A DNA stretch of 64,000 bases from the NCBI RefSeq assembly GCF_016808095.1, contig NC_068970.1, positions 16,226,501 to 16,290,500 of the forward strand. Direction: 5' to 3'. The position numbers and the translations under genes were made by a program. This stretch comes from Vigna angularis (Eukaryota; Streptophyta; Magnoliopsida; Fabales; Fabaceae). The notes beneath the pieces were generated by a model, which worked only from the letters and a program-made list of their open reading frames with translations, was not told the origin of the DNA and did no database searches. Shown in pieces: positions 1 to 12,600 of this stretch (position 1 is its first letter; the number at the start of each line of letters is the position of its first letter).

Positions 1-1080
1 CAATTATCTGGGGACGACCCTCTTGGTGCGTTAGACGAGCTTGCTAAAATCATTTCAGATGCACCGATGAATGTACACTGGGATTCTACTACATTTGGAA
101 GAGAAGCTCAAATCCCATTGTACTTGCATTATCAAGATGTTAGGGAGCTTGCGTCGGGGAGAGAAGAAATTAATATTACACTCATTCAGCTGTGGATGAT
201 GTAAGTTTATGAGAACTTTTTTATATAATTATTTTTTATCAAGTTACTTATATAAGATTATTTCTTCATTTTAGGTATATGTTTGATGTTAGTAACAAGA
301 AGGGGTTCAACGATGTATATGGGTTCATTAACCCCTCTATGACTCATGAAAGAAATAAATTTGATGATATCCAAACATACATTTATATACATGGGTAAGT
401 AAAGTTTGTTAACTTTAAAGTTTCATTTATTAATTTTGGTATATGACAATGAAGTTATTACCAATTTCAGGTGTCATTGGCAGTTACTTGTGATCTCCAT
501 ACCGGAGAACATTGCTGTCTGGTTTTGTTCATTACACAAGTCTCCTCCCAGCCGTCTTAGACATGTAGTAGATTGGTAAGAACCTCAATGTTTCAACTTT
601 CTTTGTTATATAAATGTATGCTAAAGCAAGTTTTTTAATAGTTCCCTTGCAACACATATGATGTTATCTGGGAGATCTACTGCTACAGCTAAAAAGCTTG
701 CATGAGTTGCCCTTAAGGTTTGGTATTTTAGTCCATACTTTGTTACATTTGGTTCCATTCAAATGATGTTACTTAACATTTTATAATTATGATGATATAT
801 TGTAGTGTAATAGACAAACGGGGTCATATGAATGTGGTTATTACGTCATGTTTTGGATTATGACCATTATTCGTGCACATTTCACCAGTGGATGGGAAAC
901 GGTAATATTTAGGTTTGAATTTTATTTTCTCTATAGTTTAGATTTCATATACACTAATTGAAATCATTGTGTTTTATGCAAAGATTCAATAGGACTGCTC
1001 CAATTCCAGAGAAGTCACTTCAACTCGTGAGGAAAACACTAGCTAAATATGTAATTCAATTATATAATAGTATGTAGTAG
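1..1080 (+). pseudogene. CACTA transposon Ulp1-like cysteine protease, 3' part, degenerate
   Basis: This is the C-terminal half of the Ulp1/C48-type protease domain that plant CACTA (En/Spm) transposons often carry. Coding blocks joined by GT-AG introns are 1-200, 275-394, 471-575, 642-717 and 806-901, and a last block starts near 987. The third block has Cys-His-Trp-Gln followed by Leu-Leu-Val, fitting the catalytic His region. The fifth has Tyr-Glu-Cys-Gly-Tyr-Tyr-Val, fitting the nucleophile Cys region. A TGA interrupts the fourth block (near 701-706), and the last block does not join in frame, so this copy is decayed. The 5' part lies outside the window. The call rests on motif order and on the CACTA terminus downstream; similar SENP-like host genes are less likely. 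Confidence 0.7.
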
Positions 1081-1369
1081 ATATTAGGATATAGTAAGTT
1101 CTAAGTTTATGTTTCTAAGTTATTTTATGCTTTTCTACATTATTATTAGTTTAACTTTGTACATTGCATTGATTTATGCTTCAAACTTGATTTATGATTA
1201 CATTGGATTGATTTATACTTCTAAGAAGTTGAGTTATGATTCCATTGAATGTATTTATGTTTTAATATAATTTTCATTCAAAATATACGTTTCTGGATTA
1301 TTCTGGACTGTTCTGGCTATAAATATATATGCAGGTCTGTTTCTGTAGTTGGGAATGTAGCAGAAACAT

Positions 1370-1773
1370 ACCTCATTTAAAAAAAACAGGGAAATATGCC
1401 TCGGTTGAGGTCATAACCGAGGTAGAATAACCTCCTATGGCATCGGTTAAGGTCATACCCGATGCAGAAAGGCTGGCGGACTGAAAAAAAAAACAAAAAT
1501 GGGCTCTACTGCCTCGGTTAGGGTCCCAACCGAGGTAATAGAGGGGGACATACTACCTCGGTTCAGGAGGAATCGAGGCATAAAGTCCTACGAAAAAAAA
1601 TAAAAAAACCAAAACATGTATTACCTCGATTAGGGCTGAACCTAGGCCAAATCCTCTCCTTTTATGCCTCGATTTCCACCCGAGGCAAAAAGTATGCTTG
1701 GATATGCCTCAGGTCGGGAACCGCTACCTATAGCCAAAAGTAACTGCTGTCGTTTCTCCTGACTGCACTAGTG
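1370..1773 (+). mobile_element. CACTA transposon 3' subterminal repeats and terminus
   Basis: At least five short imperfect palindromes built on CCTCGG...CCGAGG lie in this stretch (around 1398, 1440, 1512, 1556 and 1670-1685). They are typical subterminal transposase-binding repeats. The block ends at 1766-1773 with CACTAGTG, which supplies the inward-facing CACTA end on the minus strand. The other terminus is outside the window, so the 3-bp target duplication cannot be confirmed. Confidence 0.7.
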
Positions 1774-2017
1774 GAGAGACTAGGACCCTCACCATGAAAT
1801 ACTCGCATAGCCAGATTATCTTTTTAAATATATGGGGTGTAGTTAGAATACAATGCAAAAAATAGTCATATTTAATTTTTCATTAAAAAACTGAAGAGGC
1901 CCAGTAGGGCATCTTTAAAAATTAAGTTTGCATTAATTTCATAGTTACCGTAGCATGAACTGTCCAATTAATTACAATGCCAAGGACCCAAAAATATCAT
2001 TTAAATAAACTGGTAAC

Positions 2018-2035
2018 ATATATATATATATATAT
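2018..2035. repeat. (AT)n microsatellite, 18 bp
   Basis: Perfect AT dinucleotide run in AT-rich spacer between the CACTA terminus and the small gene. Confidence 0.9.
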
Positions 2036-2413
2036 TTAATTTATTGCAATATTATTCATGATTTAGGAGTTCAATTAGTCACTTGAACATTTTCTAAATA
2101 CCTTAAAAAAAAAGAATAAGAATAGTACATATAAGTATTTAAACAGATGTTTGAGGTGGGTGAATGTAACAATCAAATGAATGTTGTTGAGGGAAAACAA
2201 AGCAAAGAACAAGCTGCCCATATAAAATCCCAGGTTTAAGCTGATGTGTTCGCTGCACCATATAACTGGGCCCCATCATAGAAGATCACGATAAATAAAT
2301 TGATAATCTCCTCAAATGGAATTTCGTTCCACCCAAAGAAACACATATACTTATAAATTCTACATAAACATTGGTATCTATCAGTAACATCTCCTTGTCC
2401 TAGGCCTGCATCA

Positions 2414-2416
<3 letters not shown>

Positions 2417-2448
<32 letters not shown>
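2417..2448. repeat. (AT)16 microsatellite
   Basis: Perfect AT dinucleotide run about 50 bp upstream of the proposed start codon of the small gene at 2496. Confidence 0.9.
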
Positions 2449-2450
<2 letters not shown>

Positions 2451-2495
2451 TTATGTAAATTGTCATAAAGCCTTGGCATCCTCCATTATCGTAAG

Positions 2496-3944
2496 ATGCC
2501 AACGAAACAGGTAAATGAGTTGTTGATGTTGTGTGAGTGGCTTTGTGGTGTGTGTGATATATGAGTTTGATATGTGATATGATTTATAGGTAAGTTTCTG
2601 CAATGACAAAAAGGTTGTAGTGAGGGTATACGTTGAGAAGCCTAGGAAGAAGAGATCATCTTCAATTCAACATCAGTATCAGATTCATGGCCCTATCAGT
2701 ATGGGATGTGGAAGAAGAGCAGGGTTGCTTAGCTATTCTCATCTGCTACGTGAATCTGCAAGAGGAGCATTATCAGCACCTTCATTCTCCAAGTGGGTTA
2801 CAAACACCAATCTTCAACCACCAACCCAGGTACACATTCATTCTGTATTATCATCTTCTTAAATTTATGAAGAGGGTGCATACCATTTTCTTTTAATTAT
2901 CTTTCGTACCATAGATTATTAGTTAATATCAGAGTTTTTCTATGATCCAACCTTGTCAAATTATTCATGTTTTCAGATTTATGGGACGGAACTAGTAACT
3001 TCTTTTTTATATCTGTCATTAAAGATTAGTAGGGATTATGATGGACTCCAAACACTGTATAACTTACTTGATGTTAGAAATTTAGAAAAATGTGTTCTTA
3101 TATAATTTTCAACGAATTGAATTCCTTCTTTAAACTTTTAATTAGCGTCTTTATGAGAGGTTTTTGAGACGCTTTATTGATTGATTAAAAAAATTGAAAG
3201 CTACAAACCAATGAGTTATTAATTAATGAAAAATAATAGAAAGCTACAAAATCAGTTTGAGACACACATTGTATATAAAGGTAAAATACATTTTTGCGAT
3301 CACGGAAATTTTTTAAAATATTAAGTATATTTCTTATAAACATTTTGTTTTGTTATTTTTATCTAAAATTTAAATATGTTTTTTTTAAGTATTTGTTAGT
3401 AATGCCGATAAATGGGAAAAAATATATTGACCAAAGTCTGAATGCAATAAATTACTTTTAATTGTAAAATTTTCTTGTTAAATTTATCATTAGAATAACT
3501 TTTTATCTATTATTATTACTAATAACAGAACTTCTAGAAATATTTAAATTTTGGAGAAATAGAAATAGTGCAATTTTTTTTAAAGACTCGTACTTAATAT
3601 GTCTGAAATTTTAGGGAGAAGTTACACTCAAATAAAAGAACAGAAAAATGTGATTTTGAAAATGTATTGAAAATAAAGTGCCAGTTATGCTTGATTTTTT
3701 ACCCATTTTTGTAAACGATGTTTCTGAAGTTATCATTACATTACAGGGCCGTTTCCTTGTCTTGCAGATAACCCCTTCCAACATGAAAAAGCCAACATGC
3801 TTTGGCAGCTGCACTTGGAAACTACTAATTCCGAGGTTCCTAAGGTCATGTTCAAAAGCCAAGAAAAAGGAGAACAAGAAGAAACATATGGGTGCAGATT
3901 TTTCAGGAAATGGAATGAGAATGATCTGCTGTTACAGGTCCTGA
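2496..3944 (+). CDS. Possible three-exon gene, small basic protein of unknown function
   Basis: Three blocks join in frame through canonical introns: 2496-2510 (Met-Pro-Thr-Lys-Gln, donor GTAAAT), 2590-2829 (acceptor TTATAG, donor GTACAC) and 3768-3944 (acceptor CTTGCAG, stop TGA). The product would be 143 residues. It is basic, with Lys/Arg clusters near residues 22-30 (PRKKR) and near 117-128, and with a Gly-Cys-Gly-Arg-Arg segment in the middle. No signal peptide or membrane segment is evident, and I recognise no family. The composition of exon 2 looks coding and the phases agree, but the 15-nt first exon is a guess and the true start could lie further upstream. The stop is about 1.5 kb from the convergent 3' end of the methyltransferase gene. 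Confidence 0.42.
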
Positions 3945-5405
3945 TACTATGGAATGATGCAGTTTAATTCTCTGGTATGGAAAGGGAGAAGTTTCATTTG
4001 GAATGTGTTATCAACTAGATTAGCTTCAGGGTCAATTTTATCCTGGTGGTTCACATCTCTCAAGGTATAATGTCACCAATCTCGATTCAAATAAGAATTG
4101 ATATCGTTTGATTGGATTAAACTTCTTATCTACCATCACACAATCACTGAAATGGTCCTCAGTTATTGCTGCTAATGCGTATGCGTCTTAAGGTTACTGT
4201 ACATCACTGGTCTTATTTCATATTTGTTCTCTTATATATTTTTTCCTAGAACATTTTTGTTGTACACATGCAATTTCTTTTCAAGGATTGCAATTACTGA
4301 TCTTTCGATTATGGTGTACAACGATTTTCAAATATTCAATTTAGATATATTCTCTTTTATCTTCACGTAGGCAGTGCCCCACTCTTTCCAGGCAACGTTC
4401 TAATAACATGGCTACTCTCAAATAGAATATCATTAATACTTCATTGAAAGACTTATAAGTTGGAAAAGAAGGTGAAAACGAGTTCAACTCTCTTTTAACA
4501 TTTGGTTTATAAGGTTAGCTTGATGAATTTAGAATGAAAGATGATTAACATTTGGATTATAAGATGAGTTTAGAATGAAAGATAAAAATGATTTTGAACA
4601 AAATATTAACAACTACTATTTATTGATAAAAAAACATTAATACTCCATTGACTAACCTTTTTTATTTTAATGCCTCCGGGGAAATGAATTTAAAAAAAAA
4701 ATAGCGTAAATGCAAACAGTAACGATGAAATAATGTTATTTCTCAGATTTACTAATACATTCCTCTCTCTTTTTTTAAAAATATATGCTATAATAGAAAA
4801 CTATCTCTTATGTAAACAATACCAATAACAGAAAATTGTTGACGACTGGCGACGAATGAAAGCAAAATGATATAACTAATCGACTTCTCCACGGATGCCT
4901 GTAAAAGTTTTTAAGGTGGAGAATATACATCGGGACATTCAGATCAATAAATAGGAAAAAGGACTTCTGAGACTCATTTAACTTCATTTGTTGTAAAGGA
5001 AAGAAATAAGAGAAAAAAAGGTTAAAAATAAGTGAAAAGAAAACTTATTTAGATAAAAGTTATGTTGCAACATAATTGATTAGGAGATAAAACTTATTTA
5101 GATAAAACTTATTTAGATAAAAGTTAACAAAAAGCCTCAAAGTTATTGGAAATATAAACCTCGTACTATAACCACTTGCTTTGATAGTCCCCTTTGTGGC
5201 GCTTGACCACTCTTCAAGTAAATAATTTAAAGAGCAAAACCCTAACCTCGAAAAACCTCTCTCCTATATATAACTCTTGCACGTTTGTAGAGTAACAAAA
5301 CCAAAACAAACTAGTTTACAACAAAAGGAAATTCCTATAGTTTAACTTATTTTACAAGTGTAGTACAACGTAATTGGCTTGCAAAATTAGTCTCCCAGTC
5401 ACGGG
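3945..5405. other. Intergenic, AT-rich, no gene seen
   Basis: This separates the small plus-strand gene from the stop codon of the minus-strand methyltransferase gene. It holds short decayed direct repeats: a TTTAGAATGAAAGAT unit twice near 4528-4585, and an AAACTTATTTAGATAAAA unit three times at 5040-5125. The 3' UTR of the methyltransferase gene should occupy its right end. No conserved coding was found. Confidence 0.6.
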
Positions 5406-6632
5406 CTATTGAGATCTCTGCTGTCGAGTATACTCCCAGAGAGCAATTGCACCACTGACATGAACATTGAGAGATCTAACAACTCCAAATTGCGGAATTT
5501 CGATGCAAGCATCCAAAATATGAATTACATCCACAGGTATACCTTCTTTCTCTCGGCCGAGAACCAGGACCTAAGAAAACAAACAAATAATATATTCAAA
5601 AGTGCACATGAGAATATTAGAAATGAGGCATAACACGTGTCCTAAATATAGGAAAATGTCAGAGATTGATAGAGAAAAATAGCCAATCAGTTAGCACGGA
5701 AATATTTTTTTCCCCTCACCCCGCTAAGTAAAATTTGAGTAAACAGTAACCCATATAGCCGCAATAAGCTTCTCACCCACCAGAAACAAAAATTCCAAAA
5801 CAACGGTTTATGAAATAAATGCATGTGGTTGAATTGTTTTGTGAAAGTGGTATTTATGAATTTGAAGTGCTTTGGAATGTTGATTCTTGATTGGATGATG
5901 TTTGTATGATTTGCTAGTTTAATTTGGAACTGAATCTAGTTTGGAATGTTGTTGTTAGATGTTAAATGTTGTCCAATCTGTTATGGTATTGAGGGAGGGT
6001 TTTTTACTTGAGTTTTTATGCCTAAAAAGGAGGTTTTAATAGATGAATTTGAGAAACAGGGGTTAGTGTGAGAGAACAACTATTGTAGGACTGTTGAAGT
6101 GCAGAAAGGGGGTAGTCCATTGTTGAAAAAATGATGTTATATGGATAAAAAATGATGTGCAGAAAGGGGGTAGTCCATTGTTGAAGTTTTGAGTTGTTTT
6201 TGAGTTAAAAAGGGTGTTTTGAGTAGTGAGAATTTAAGGTAAGAGGTGGGGAATGTTTTGGAAAGTTGGGAATTGATTAGGAGACCTATTATGACTTGTC
6301 TAGACTGCCAAAAGAAGAAAATCTGGTGTAGAACTGTTTATGGGCATGTTGGAGAGAGTGATTAGGTGTTTTTGGTCAAAAATGAGGTTTTGTATGGTGA
6401 GATTTTGAAACAGCAAGTTTGGGAGTAAACTGGGATGTTGGAGCGAGTTATTTGGTGTATTATGACTTGTACATGATGTTGGTTTGCTGATATGGAAGTT
6501 AGAAAAGGTGGAATTGAGTTTCGGTAGCTTAGGTAAGTGAGATTGGGTTTTGAATGGCATTTTGAGTTAGAGATGTGTTTTCTAAAGTTTCATAGTGTTT
6601 AGAAGGTCCTAGGAACTTTTCAAAGTTGTGAG

Positions 6633-6675
<43 letters not shown>

Positions 6676-9600
6676 GTTACATGGTGGTGCCCTGTGTTGT
6701 TGTATGAATATATAGAGCTCTGTACTGGGAGTTTATCCTGACACTCTCAATAACCCCAACTCAAGTAGAGGTGGTTGGTTATGTCGTGGAGAGTAGCAAG
6801 AGATCAAGTCTAACGGCTTTATCTTGGTCAAAGACATTTACGGACTAACCTTGTATGGTAGCTTGGGTAGGCCAGCTGTATTACCATTACAAGTGCATAA
6901 GCTATGCTAGTTTGACATTTATACTATATCCGGATGAGTCAAGCCTATTGATAGTTAAATGTGTAGTATGTGTGATTCCTTGTATTGAAATTGTACTTCA
7001 TGTTGATGTATTAATTGTTTTTAGAATGTTTCTGTTTACTCTAGCTTACCCTTTCACTTGTGTCTTTGTTGTTTGTTTCATGTGCTTCTTTCTTTGCTAT
7101 GATCATCCGGTGGGTGTGAACAGAGGATGATGAGACTTCTCTGCAGCTGGCGTTACATGGAGGAGCTGCTAATGTTTAGTAGCATTAGTTAGTCGTATTG
7201 TATATAGTTTTGATTAGTGATGTTGTAAATAAAGTTATAAATTTATAGTTATGAATATGACGATAGATAACTTTATTTTTCAACCTTTGTCTATTGTTCT
7301 CGTTTTATTGATTATGTGATGGATCTTATATAGTTTTATATTATATTTTGGGATGTTACAAGAAACATCACATTGGTCATCCAGTGATAATTCCATCAAT
7401 TTTGTCCTTCAACTACTAATTTGATATCATTAAGAGTCATTTTGAATGCAAAGTGTAGTATGGGAGGACCAATTAAATATATATTGATGGAGTAATTTGA
7501 TGCCACGGGTACATCTTTGCACAACTAAAAAGGACTACCCTAGTTATTTCACGTTCATTCAATATTAAGACTACTAGAGAAGATAGTTGTTGTGATTCAA
7601 TACGACAATAACTGATCTTGAACTTTATGCCAATATAAATTCGTTCTAATATTTAGTGCGGCATTTGCCACCACCCAATTTTTTTTCCACAACTAGTTTA
7701 TCTCAGAAAGTCACAATTTCATTCAACTACCTCTACATTTATGAAATCTTCACACCAAGTATGCCACAACTTCTACAATTTCCACAATTTCTCTTTAAAT
7801 AGAATAAAAGATCTAAAAGGAAATTCCTAAACTACTGTACATACTTTTAATTTCTAAAGATATGGGTCAGGATTCCAAAAATATTCTATTCAGGCCAATC
7901 CTCGAAGATTCTAACTCTCAAATTGATAGGCGGATATGATTCATTCCCAACTTAACAACATCTAAAAGTAGCACCATTCCATCCTTTCAACACTACATCT
8001 GCATGCTGATTTCCAAACGGCACAATGAAAGTGTCCCATTATCCAAAGGACAAAGTTCCCTTCACCCAGGATGGTAATGATCCTGTCAACAATTCTCTAA
8101 ACATCCAAAAACATTCCCCTCCTACAAAGACCCCCCCACTAACAACCCAACTAACAACTAATTTTATAATCTATTTCCACCTATCATACACATTATATCC
8201 TATCACCATGCCTATAAACAAAATTTATTACAGTAAGATTTAGAATATTTCAATGGATTATCGACAGATATTATCCCTAAAAAGCTTTTGTCCTGATAAC
8301 ATCATTAGAAGAGCAATTTATCTTTAAAATGTAATACAAAAGATCTAATAAAGTTAATTCATAAAGTTACATGCAGAAAGAGAAATTTGCATGCACCAAA
8401 AACCAATTCAGAATGCAATTCAACACAAGCAGAAAATGCAAATGCAGACCGGTTAATTTGTTTAACCATGATCGTGTGCTTCATTGGCTCTCAATTAGAA
8501 GGTACAACTCAATAACTACAAATTTGGACATTTTGATGAAAATGCACTATTGTACATGGTAAAAGTAAACAGTATCGCAAGGAAGATAAGTCCAAACAGC
8601 AGTGTATATACTCCTACTGATGCGATATCTCCAATCATACAAAAAATAGTTAAAGAACTTGAAGTTCGGAATACTTACCATTTTTTTTGGAAAGATATAC
8701 TGATCAAGGGGTACACTGTTTGCAGTTTGTTCCAAACCTAAGATGGAAAATCCTTCCCTCTTTTTTTTCTGCAAGTAAACCTTTATGCTGTCTACTGGGA
8801 CTTCTATTATAGGAACCCACTTTTCAGCTGTCACACTGCAAAGAACAAACAAATTTTGGAAAGATTGAGAAAATGAGAGCAATGAATTAAATTGCTCTAT
8901 AACATGACACATACACACTCTGAACTTGATTTTTCACTTACACTTACATTTTTATTACTTTCAAATTTAAATTTAAATTTGAGTGTGCATTTGCCCATTT
9001 GAATTTGCATTAGTAAGGCCCTCTCTAAGCAATCATTAGGTTGCTTCTGATTTTACGAGGTTAGGTTAAGTGCCAAGCACAAATTCTATGAAATATTACA
9101 ATATTTTGATACTCTTAAGAAAGTGGAATTGAAGCCTAATACAATCTTACATATACTATAATTTAGTTTTATCTCTAATTGATAAGGTTCTTCAAGAGAT
9201 AAAAAGATATTATTTATCCAGAGTTGATCTAACATTTTGTAATATGTTATATAGACCTTATCAAATTTGTTCAGTTTCAAGTCGAGAGAACACAATTACA
9301 AAATAGTTTAATTAATCCCAATATCATCAATTACTATATCTATAGAATTCTTAGGTATCCATGAGATTTTTTAACATGCCTCTGGAACATATAGATTATA
9401 TGCACAAAGCTTGTTACATACGTAGTTAATCTGAGATCCCATGGTGACTTGGTGAATACATATGCTAGTTGATCGTGGAAATTGACAACGCTAGCAAATG
9501 TTTCTCCAAATATCACTTTCTCTCTTGCAAAGAAACAATCAACCTCAACATGCTTTGCCGTTTCTTGGAATACTGGATTTCATACAATGTGCATGACTAC

Positions 9601-12600
9601 CTAATTATCACATATAAGTGATAACTGTGTAAACTCCCCAAACTCTAGTTCCTCAAGCAACTATTTGAGCCATGTGAGCTCCTAACTAGCTATAGCCATA
9701 GCTCGATCACTAGACTTGGCTACAAATTTTTACTTCTTCCCTTTCAAAGAGCAGTTGTTACTCCAAAAAATATATATTAAAAAAACAAACAGAGGTGGAA
9801 CTACTATCAATGGGGGAATCCACCCATTTGCATCAAAACACCCTACAACTCAAGTGTCCTTTGTCTTAATGCAAAAGACCATTTTTTGGATCTCCTTTGA
9901 TATATCGAACAATGTTAGTTACTACATTCCAATGTTCCTTGCATGGAGAGTTGAGGAACTAACTTACTACTAGAGCTGTCAAAATGGGTTATCCGGCCCG
10001 ACCTGGCTCGGCCCACCACGGGTTGGTCACTTAGTGAGCCAACCCAACCCGGCTCATTTATTAGCGAGCCAGAAAAATTCAAACCCGGCCTGACCCACCA
10101 CGGGTTGGTGGGTAAACGGGTTGGCTCATTGGCTCACTTAATTATAATTTTTTTAAATAAAAAAAAAATTACAAACTTTCTATAATTCAAATCTAAACAA
10201 ATTTCACTCCTAAATTTCACTCCCAAGATAGGTGTTCAATTAATTTTAAAAATAAGGAACTTAAATAATTTTTTCAAGCAAAAACAAAATAATAAATATT
10301 TTCTTATAAAATTAAAATTAAATTTAATAAAATAAAATTAGGTAGGTGGGTTAGTGGGCCAACCCGGCCCACCACGGGTTCAACCCGCATGGCCGGGTTT
10401 AAATATGCAGAGTTAAAATCTGACCCGCATAAAAAAAATACAATTTTTTCAAACCCAACCCGGCTCAAACCCATGGTGGGCCGGGTGGGCCTGCGAGTTG
10501 TGACCCATTTTGACAGCTCTACTTACTACACTTGTTGTGACTAACTCTTGCAGCCTACACTGATGTAGATTATGCAAGTTATCAACAATTGGATGTGGTG
10601 GCAAGATCATCTGCTGGCACATGGGTGTGTAAGTTACTATGGTTAAAAACCATCTTATATAACTAAAGATTAATTTGGAGTGACCCATGAAACTCTACTA
10701 TGATAATAAGTCAACACATGTCACCTATCATAGCTTGTTTCCATCATAGATAGGCAAAGGTTTCACATGCATTCTTACGAATAGATACAAAGGACAAGGA
10801 ACTAAGACAAGAACACTAGGAAGGAGAAATATGACTATCAAAGAAATATAATGAAGAGAAGGACAACAAGTAGAACAAATAACTAAACAAAGATCAATGG
10901 GAATTTCAATCTTAAGAGGTGAGGCCGAAGGATGAGGTGAAGGAGATAGTGCCAAAGAAGAGTTTTTAGTCTTGTTGGTGTTAGGTGGTGGCAATATAGA
11001 ACAAGTATAATGATAATAAACCCACAAGGTTGGAGATGGGTTGAGAAGGGATGCAGACTTTGCTTGAGAACAAAAATTAAATGGGACAGGTGCAAGTGCA
11101 TAAAGATGTTGAAATGTAATGTTATTGAATTATTTTTTCTTGTGTACCCAACTTTAGGGTTAGGGTTTCAGACAAGTGCCTTCCCTCTTTTCCTATCCTA
11201 CACAGACACACACACATATACACATCAATTAAAAGCACAATAGCGTAGGTTGATTACATTGTGCTTTATCCATCTTATTTGCTAAATTTGGTAAGATACA
11301 TGTTGTCCTCTTCATTGTCTGCGGCAACATTTGTTCTTATCATTGTTGCTCTCAACCATGGTCCATTGTTGTCACCACTATTCTTTGTCGTCATTTTGTT
11401 AAAAAGAAGTTAGAGTTATGTACGCCTCAAGGAGGGTCATCCAACCCAGTGGTCGTGCAACCAATTGATCATCCAAGCATTGATCTACATGCATCCAGTT
11501 TGTGGCACATGTCCTTCACGAATTGCCTTCTCGCTATTGGGACCATTAGAGGACTACTACATCTAACTCACTAGCCTCTTCTATCTCTGTTTCTCACCTC
11601 ATTTCATTGTTCTGTCATACCTTTCTGTTGGGATACATGCTTTCTCTCACAATTTTAGGGTTTCTCTTGTCTTCTAAGGTTTGGTCACTATTCTTCCTCT
11701 CGAAGATGGCTTCAGTATGCTTTGGTAATTTCTTTTCAGTTGCTCCGACCATTAAAAGTACAAGATTCAATTGGAAGAATTCCTTGTCTTGGTCTACTTA
11801 TATAGGATTATGGTTCCTTGGCCAATTATACTGTGACCACTGAGAAATTGAACTCAACTATATTCCTAAGGCAAACAGATCCAAGTGGCAAAAGATTTCC
11901 AACTATGTATTGTTTTAGGGCAGTCAATTGAGCCAGATGTTTTACAGATGTGCATATCCTTCAGAAAATGTTTCTCATGTTGGAAGAATGCAAAAGAAAA
12001 TTTCACTAATGATATCCAACATCCCTTTGATGTAACTCAATAACTTCTCTCAAACGGTGCCTGGTCGACGGCAGAGGCGACCGGCTGCACTGAGAAGAAG
12101 AGAAAATGGACTGCCGACTGAGAAGAAGAGAAAATGGACTGCCGACTGAAACTGCAGGGACTACACTAAATTCTCATCAATGATGGATGGGTGACGGGAT
12201 CAACAGTAGTAGCTGAAATCTACAAAACTGCAGGGACTACACCCATATTTATGTGACTTGCAGTGTCTTGGAAACGTACTCCCCCTTAGTGTGAAGGGCG
12301 GAAATGTGAAATATCACAGTTGCTGGACCACTAAAACAAAACCAAATATTAAGCTACAATGCTGAAACAAAGACATCAAAGATCCAAAGATACGTTGGAG
12401 GTCCAAAATTCTTTGCTGGACAACTCCCAAGTGGTGATACTTAGCCGTGTATCACAAGAAGATCGGGCTAAACTCTAGCCCAAGAAGAACTGACGCAGTT
12501 GCGTCTGTCAGAGGCGGTAGCGACTGTAGCGGCGGTTGACTGCTATAAAACTGTAGGGACTAAATTGCCATCACTGACTGATGGGGCCTGTAGTGGCTGG

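Noticed and set aside
6855..7130. Plus-strand hydrophobic ORF of 91 aa
   Set aside because: Lies in LTR-like sequence of the last methyltransferase intron; no family features.
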